From DGNJ01 sp002388905 (lineage in GTDB: Bacteria > Pseudomonadota > Gammaproteobacteria > Pseudomonadales > Porticoccaceae), in assembly GCA_036843405.1 (NCBI GenBank), contig DAITSJ010000001.1:248001-312000 (forward strand): DNA of 64,000 nucleotides, written 5' to 3'. Positions 60,508 through 64,000 of the stretch are shown here, one piece after another. How positions within the stretch are numbered: the stretch's first letter is position 1; every line of letters starts with the position of its first letter. A model generated the notes under the pieces. It was given only the letters and a program-made list of their open reading frames with translations. It had not been told where the DNA came from and did no database searches. The translations under genes were made by a program, and so were the position numbers.

Positions 60508-62523
60508 ATGCCATCCCGCCGTGACCTCGCCAACGCCATTCGCGCCCTCAGCATGGACGCCGTCCAGCAAGCCAAGAGCGGTCACCCCGGCGCCCCCATG
60601 GGCATGGCCGATATCGCCGAAGTGCTGTGGAACGACTATCTCAGCCACAATCCCGTCAACCCCCGTTGGGCCAACCGGGACCGTTTCGTGCTTTCCAACG
60701 GTCACGGCTCCATGCTGCTCTATTCCCTGCTGCACCTGAGTGGTTATGAACTGCCCCTGGAGGAACTGAAGAATTTCCGGCAACTGCATTCCATGACGGC
60801 GGGGCATCCGGAATACGGCGACGCCCCCGGGATCGAAACCACCACCGGTCCCCTGGGCCAGGGGCTCGCCAACGGTGTCGGTATGGCCATCGCTGAAAAA
60901 GTGCTGGCAGGTCAGTTTAACAAGCCGGGACACGAAGTGGTCGATCACTTCACTTATGTTTTCCTGGGCGACGGTTGCCTGATGGAGGGTATCTCCCACG
61001 AGGCCTGCTCCCTGGCCGGCACCCTGGGCCTGGGCAAGCTCATCGCTTTCTACGACGACAACGGCATCTCCATCGACGGTGAGGTGCGCGGTGGCGGCGA
61101 CGCTCCCGGCTGGTTCACCGACGACACCCCAAAACGTTTCGAGGCCTACGGCTGGCAGGTGATTCCGGCGGTGGACGGCCACGATGCCAATGCGGTCAAG
61201 GCGGCCATCGACGCGGCCCGGGGCGACAGCGAGCGGCCCACCCTGATCTGCTGCCGGACCGTGATCGGCTTCGGTTCCCCCAACAAGCAGGGCAAGGAGA
61301 GCAGTCACGGCGCGGCCCTGGGCGAGGAGGAAGTGGCCGCCACGCGGGAGGCGCTGGACTGGCACCACAAGCCCTTCCATATCCCCGAAGACATTTGTTC
61401 CGGCTGGGATGCCCGGGAGCGGGGGGAGGCGGCGGAGCGTGCCTGGCGGGAGGCTTTCGACGCCTACGCGGCCGCCCACCCACAACTGGCCGCGGAACTG
61501 GAACGGCGCCTTGCCGGCGAGTTGCCGGGGGATTTCCTCGACCGTGCCGATGACTATATCCGCCAGTGCCAGGAAGAGGGCAAATCCCTGGCCACCCGCA
61601 AGGCTTCCCAGAACTGCCTCGATGCCTACGGCCCTCACCTGCCGGAAATTATCGGCGGCTCCGCCGACCTGGCCGGTTCCAACAACACCATCTGGAAGGG
61701 CTCGAAAGCCATAGCCGCCGACAACGCCAGCGGCAACTATATTCACTACGGCGTCCGGGAGTTCGCCATGGCGGCGATAGTAAACGGTATTGCCCTGCAC
61801 GGCGGCTTTATCAATTACGGCGCCACTTTCCTGGTGTTCATGGATTATTGCCGTAACGCCGTGCGCATGGCGTCGCTGATGAAACAGCAGAGCATCTTCG
61901 TCTTCACCCATGATTCCATCGGCCTGGGCGAGGACGGCCCCACCCACCAGCCGGTGGAGCACCTGACCAGCCTGCGCACCACCCCGGGCATGACCACCTG
62001 GCGGCCCTGCGACACCGTGGAGACCGCCGTCGCCTGGAAGCGCGCCATCGTCCGGCAGGACGGCCCCACGGCGCTGGTTTTTACCCGCCAGGGGCTCGCC
62101 CACCAGGCGCGCGATGCCGGGCAGATCGAGGCGATCGCCCGGGGCGGCTATATCCTCCGGGATTGCCGGGGCGAGCCCGAGGCCATCCTTATTGCCACCG
62201 GCTCGGAAGTGGACCTGGCAGTGCAGGCCGCGGCGCAACTGGCCGACAGGGGCCGGAATGTGCGCGTGGTCTCCATGCCCAGCACCGAGGTCTTCGATGC
62301 CCAGGACAAGGACTACCGGGACAGCGTCCTGCCCCCGGCGGTTCGCAAGCGGGTTGCCGTGGAGGCGGGGCACGTGGATTTCTGGCGCAAATACGTGGGC
62401 CTGGACGGCGACGTGGTGGGCATGACCACCTTCGGCGCGTCGGCGCCCGCCGGCGACCTGATGCGCCACTTCGGGTTCACCGTCGAGAATGTGGTCGAGC
62501 GGGTCGAGGCCCTGCTGGGTTGA
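60508..62523 (+). CDS. tktA: Transketolase
   Basis: A thiamine diphosphate enzyme of 671 residues in the pentose phosphate pathway. DAVQQAKSGHPGAPMGMADI, the TTGPLGQGLANGVGMA loop, the ThDP/Mg motif LGDGCLMEGISHEAC…DDNGISIDG and GVREFAMAAI are intact. ATG 60508 is preceded by AGGAGA. Its stop codon overlaps the start of the next gene (TGATGA), coupling translation to epd, as is common in gammaproteobacteria. Confidence 0.96.
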   Translation: MPSRRDLANAIRALSMDAVQQAKSGHPGAPMGMADIAEVLWNDYLSHNPVNPRWANRDRFVLSNGHGSMLLYSLLHLSGYELPLEELKNFRQLHSMTAGHPEYGDAPGIETTTGPLGQGLANGVGMAIAEKVLAGQFNKPGHEVVDHFTYVFLGDGCLMEGISHEACSLAGTLGLGKLIAFYDDNGISIDGEVRGGGDAPGWFTDDTPKRFEAYGWQVIPAVDGHDANAVKAAIDAARGDSERPTLICCRTVIGFGSPNKQGKESSHGAALGEEEVAATREALDWHHKPFHIPEDICSGWDARERGEAAERAWREAFDAYAAAHPQLAAELERRLAGELPGDFLDRADDYIRQCQEEGKSLATRKASQNCLDAYGPHLPEIIGGSADLAGSNNTIWKGSKAIAADNASGNYIHYGVREFAMAAIVNGIALHGGFINYGATFLVFMDYCRNAVRMASLMKQQSIFVFTHDSIGLGEDGPTHQPVEHLTSLRTTPGMTTWRPCDTVETAVAWKRAIVRQDGPTALVFTRQGLAHQARDAGQIEAIARGGYILRDCRGEPEAILIATGSEVDLAVQAAAQLADRGRNVRVVSMPSTEVFDAQDKDYRDSVLPPAVRKRVAVEAGHVDFWRKYVGLDGDVVGMTTFGASAPAGDLMRHFGFTVENVVERVEALLG

Positions 62524-63563
62524 TGAAACAGCGGCTGGCGATCAACGGCTACGGACGCATCGGCCGCAGTGTTTTCCGGGCCATCTGCGAGCGCGGCCTC
62601 CGGGACCGGCTGCCGCTGGTGGCGGTCAACGAACCCGCCGATCTTGATACCGTCGTCTACCTGACCAAATACGATTCCACTCATGGCCGCTTTCCCGGGC
62701 ACGTTGCCCGGGACGGGGACCGGCTGCTGGTGGACGGCGACGCCATCCGGGTTTCCCACAGCGAGGAACTGGCGGCCCTGAACTGGCCGGATGTGGACGT
62801 GGTGCTGGAGTGCTCGGGGACTTTCGATACCCGTGCCCTGGCGGAAAAGCACCTGCAGGCCGGTGCCGGGCGCGTGCTGTTTTCCCAGCCCGCGCGCCCG
62901 GACGTGGATGCCACCATCGTGCATGGCATCAACAACGGCGAGCTGCGGGCCGAACACCGCATCATCTCCGCCGCCTCCTGCACCACCAATTGCGTGGTGC
63001 CGGTGCTGGATACCCTGCACCGGGGACTGGGTATCGAGGAGGGGGTCATCACCACCATTCACTCGGCCATGAACGACCAGCCGGTACTGGATTCCTATCA
63101 CCACACCAACCTGCGCAAGACCCGCAGCGCCATCCAGGCCATGATTCCCGTGGACACCCTGCTGGCCCGGGGCATCGACCGGGTGATGCCGGCCCTGGCC
63201 GGACGCATCGAAGCCCAGGCCATGCGGGTACCCATACAGAATGTCTCGGTCATCGACCTGTCGGTGACTGTGTCCCGGGACACCGATTGGCGGCAGGTCA
63301 ACGCCCTGCTCGCTGCCGCCGCCGACGGGCCCCTGGCCGGGATTCTCGGCTACACCGAGGAGCCGCTGGCGTCCTGCGATTTCAACCACGATCCCCATTC
63401 GGGCATTGTCGACGCCAGCCAGACCCGGGTGGGCGGCAAGCGCCTGGTGAAGGTGCTGGTGTGGTTCGACAACGAATGGGGCTACGCCAACCGCATGGTG
63501 GATGTGCTGCTGGACTGGCAGGCCAAAATTGCCCTGGCCGGCGGGCAGGGAACCGAACCATAG
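62523..63563 (+). CDS. epd: D-erythrose-4-phosphate dehydrogenase
   Basis: A GAPDH-family enzyme of 346 residues oxidising erythrose-4-phosphate for pyridoxal phosphate synthesis. INGYGRIGRSVFRAICE at the N-terminus, the catalytic Cys in SAASCTTNCVVP near residue 153, and TIHSAMNDQPVLDSYHH are features that separate Epd from GapA, as does the position between tkt and pgk. It overlaps the tkt stop by one base. Confidence 0.9.
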   Translation: MKQRLAINGYGRIGRSVFRAICERGLRDRLPLVAVNEPADLDTVVYLTKYDSTHGRFPGHVARDGDRLLVDGDAIRVSHSEELAALNWPDVDVVLECSGTFDTRALAEKHLQAGAGRVLFSQPARPDVDATIVHGINNGELRAEHRIISAASCTTNCVVPVLDTLHRGLGIEEGVITTIHSAMNDQPVLDSYHHTNLRKTRSAIQAMIPVDTLLARGIDRVMPALAGRIEAQAMRVPIQNVSVIDLSVTVSRDTDWRQVNALLAAAADGPLAGILGYTEEPLASCDFNHDPHSGIVDASQTRVGGKRLVKVLVWFDNEWGYANRMVDVLLDWQAKIALAGGQGTEP

Positions 63564-63575
63564 GGAGAAAAAATC

Positions 63576-64000
63576 ATGACCTTGAATGTCAAGACCATGG
63601 CGGACCAGGACCTGCGCGGCAAGCGGGTGCTGATCCGCGAGGATCTCAATGTCCCGGTGAAGGACGGGGCGGTTACCAGTGACGCCCGGATCCGGGCCGC
63701 CCTGCCCACCATTCGCGCGGCGCTGGACCAGGGGGCCCGGGTCATCCTCATGTCCCACCTGGGCCGGCCGGAGGAAGGTGCCTACGATGCCGCCTTTTCC
63801 ATGAAGCCGGTGGCCGACCGCCTGGGCGAGTTGCTGGGCATGACGGTGCCGGTGGTGGGCAACTGGCACAACGGCCTGAATGTCGACGAGGGCCAGGTGG
63901 TCCTGCTGGAAAACGTCCGCTTTAATCCCGGCGAGAAGAAGAACGACGCCACCCTGGCGAAGGCCTATGCGGGGCTGTGCGACGTCTTCGTGATGGACGC
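63576..64000 (+). CDS. pgk: Phosphoglycerate kinase (truncated by window end)
   Basis: The first 141 residues are visible. KRVLIREDLNVPVKDG, the ILMSHLGRP motif and VVLLENVRFNPGEKKND are typical of the N-domain of Pgk. AGGGAG lies upstream of ATG 63576 and the gap from epd is 12 bases, so tkt-epd-pgk is one operon. The gene continues past the right edge of the window. Confidence 0.95.
   Translation, partial: MTLNVKTMADQDLRGKRVLIREDLNVPVKDGAVTSDARIRAALPTIRAALDQGARVILMSHLGRPEEGAYDAAFSMKPVADRLGELLGMTVPVVGNWHNGLNVDEGQVVLLENVRFNPGEKKNDATLAKAYAGLCDVFVMD

Overview
The window looks like a chromosomal segment of a marine or soil gammaproteobacterium, with an AT-rich mobile region at its left end. Core genes supporting this are a FabY-type ketoacyl synthase, GlxA-type regulator, PdxH, biosynthetic SpeA, a tkt-epd-pgk operon, RsmE and lipocalin Blc. 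They are GC-rich with strong GC bias at third codon positions. A group such as Cellvibrionales/Halieaceae or Spongiibacteraceae would fit the sulfotransferase/P450/DUF1214 content, but that placement is inference. A run of 20 Ns marks an assembly gap inside serC.

Region 1 (1-7.6 kb) is AT-rich accessory DNA: a Rep-like protein, a coiled-coil zinc-ribbon protein, a DUF2971-like gene ending in an integron attC-like site, a HAF-repeat PEP-CTERM exported protein, a frameshifted umuC relic, and the 3' 48 nt of a tRNA-Thr(CGT) gene. The tRNA piece is best read as the distal attachment site of a genomic island whose other end lies left of the window. A CHAD-domain protein and a complete IS1595-family insertion sequence follow, the latter with perfect 18-bp ends and an 8-bp target duplication.

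Region 2 (7.7-31 kb) is mostly housekeeping and signalling: GAF-EAL and PAS-GGDEF c-di-GMP enzymes, an M48 lipoprotein protease, an SDR, a two-repeat dimeric-barrel protein, serC-serA, and a minus-strand TonB receptor / ABC-type binding protein / hybrid histidine kinase unit. Then come pdxH, a GlxA-type regulator divergent from fabY, and a polyamine locus (speA, carboxy(nor)spermidine dehydrogenase, nspC) that together points to spermidine synthesis without SAM decarboxylase.

Region 3 (31-47.4 kb) is a 16-kb block of same-strand genes that looks like an uncharacterised pathway: a P450 with an unusual I-helix, a D-2-hydroxyacid dehydrogenase, two paralogous molybdopterin oxidoreductases at its two sides, an APH-fold kinase-like protein with an altered catalytic loop, two sulfotransferases, three DUF1214 paralogs and a DapB-like NAD(P)-binding protein. 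Two copies of a long hairpin repeat lie in the intergenic gaps. No substrate can be read from sequence.

Region 4 (47.5-64 kb) holds an operon of three small unrelated lipoproteins, blc divergent from a leaderless gamma-glutamyltransferase, and the SAM-cycle operon sahR-metK-(four-helix-bundle gene)-ahcY-metF-rsmE. The sahR regulator is an ArsR-methyltransferase fusion, and a 19-bp-arm palindrome sits just upstream of it and of a divergent SLC13-type transporter. The four-helix-bundle gene is bracketed by short GTCTGACG-type repeats, as if inserted into the operon. An alkaline phosphatase and tkt-epd-pgk (cut by the window end) finish the region.
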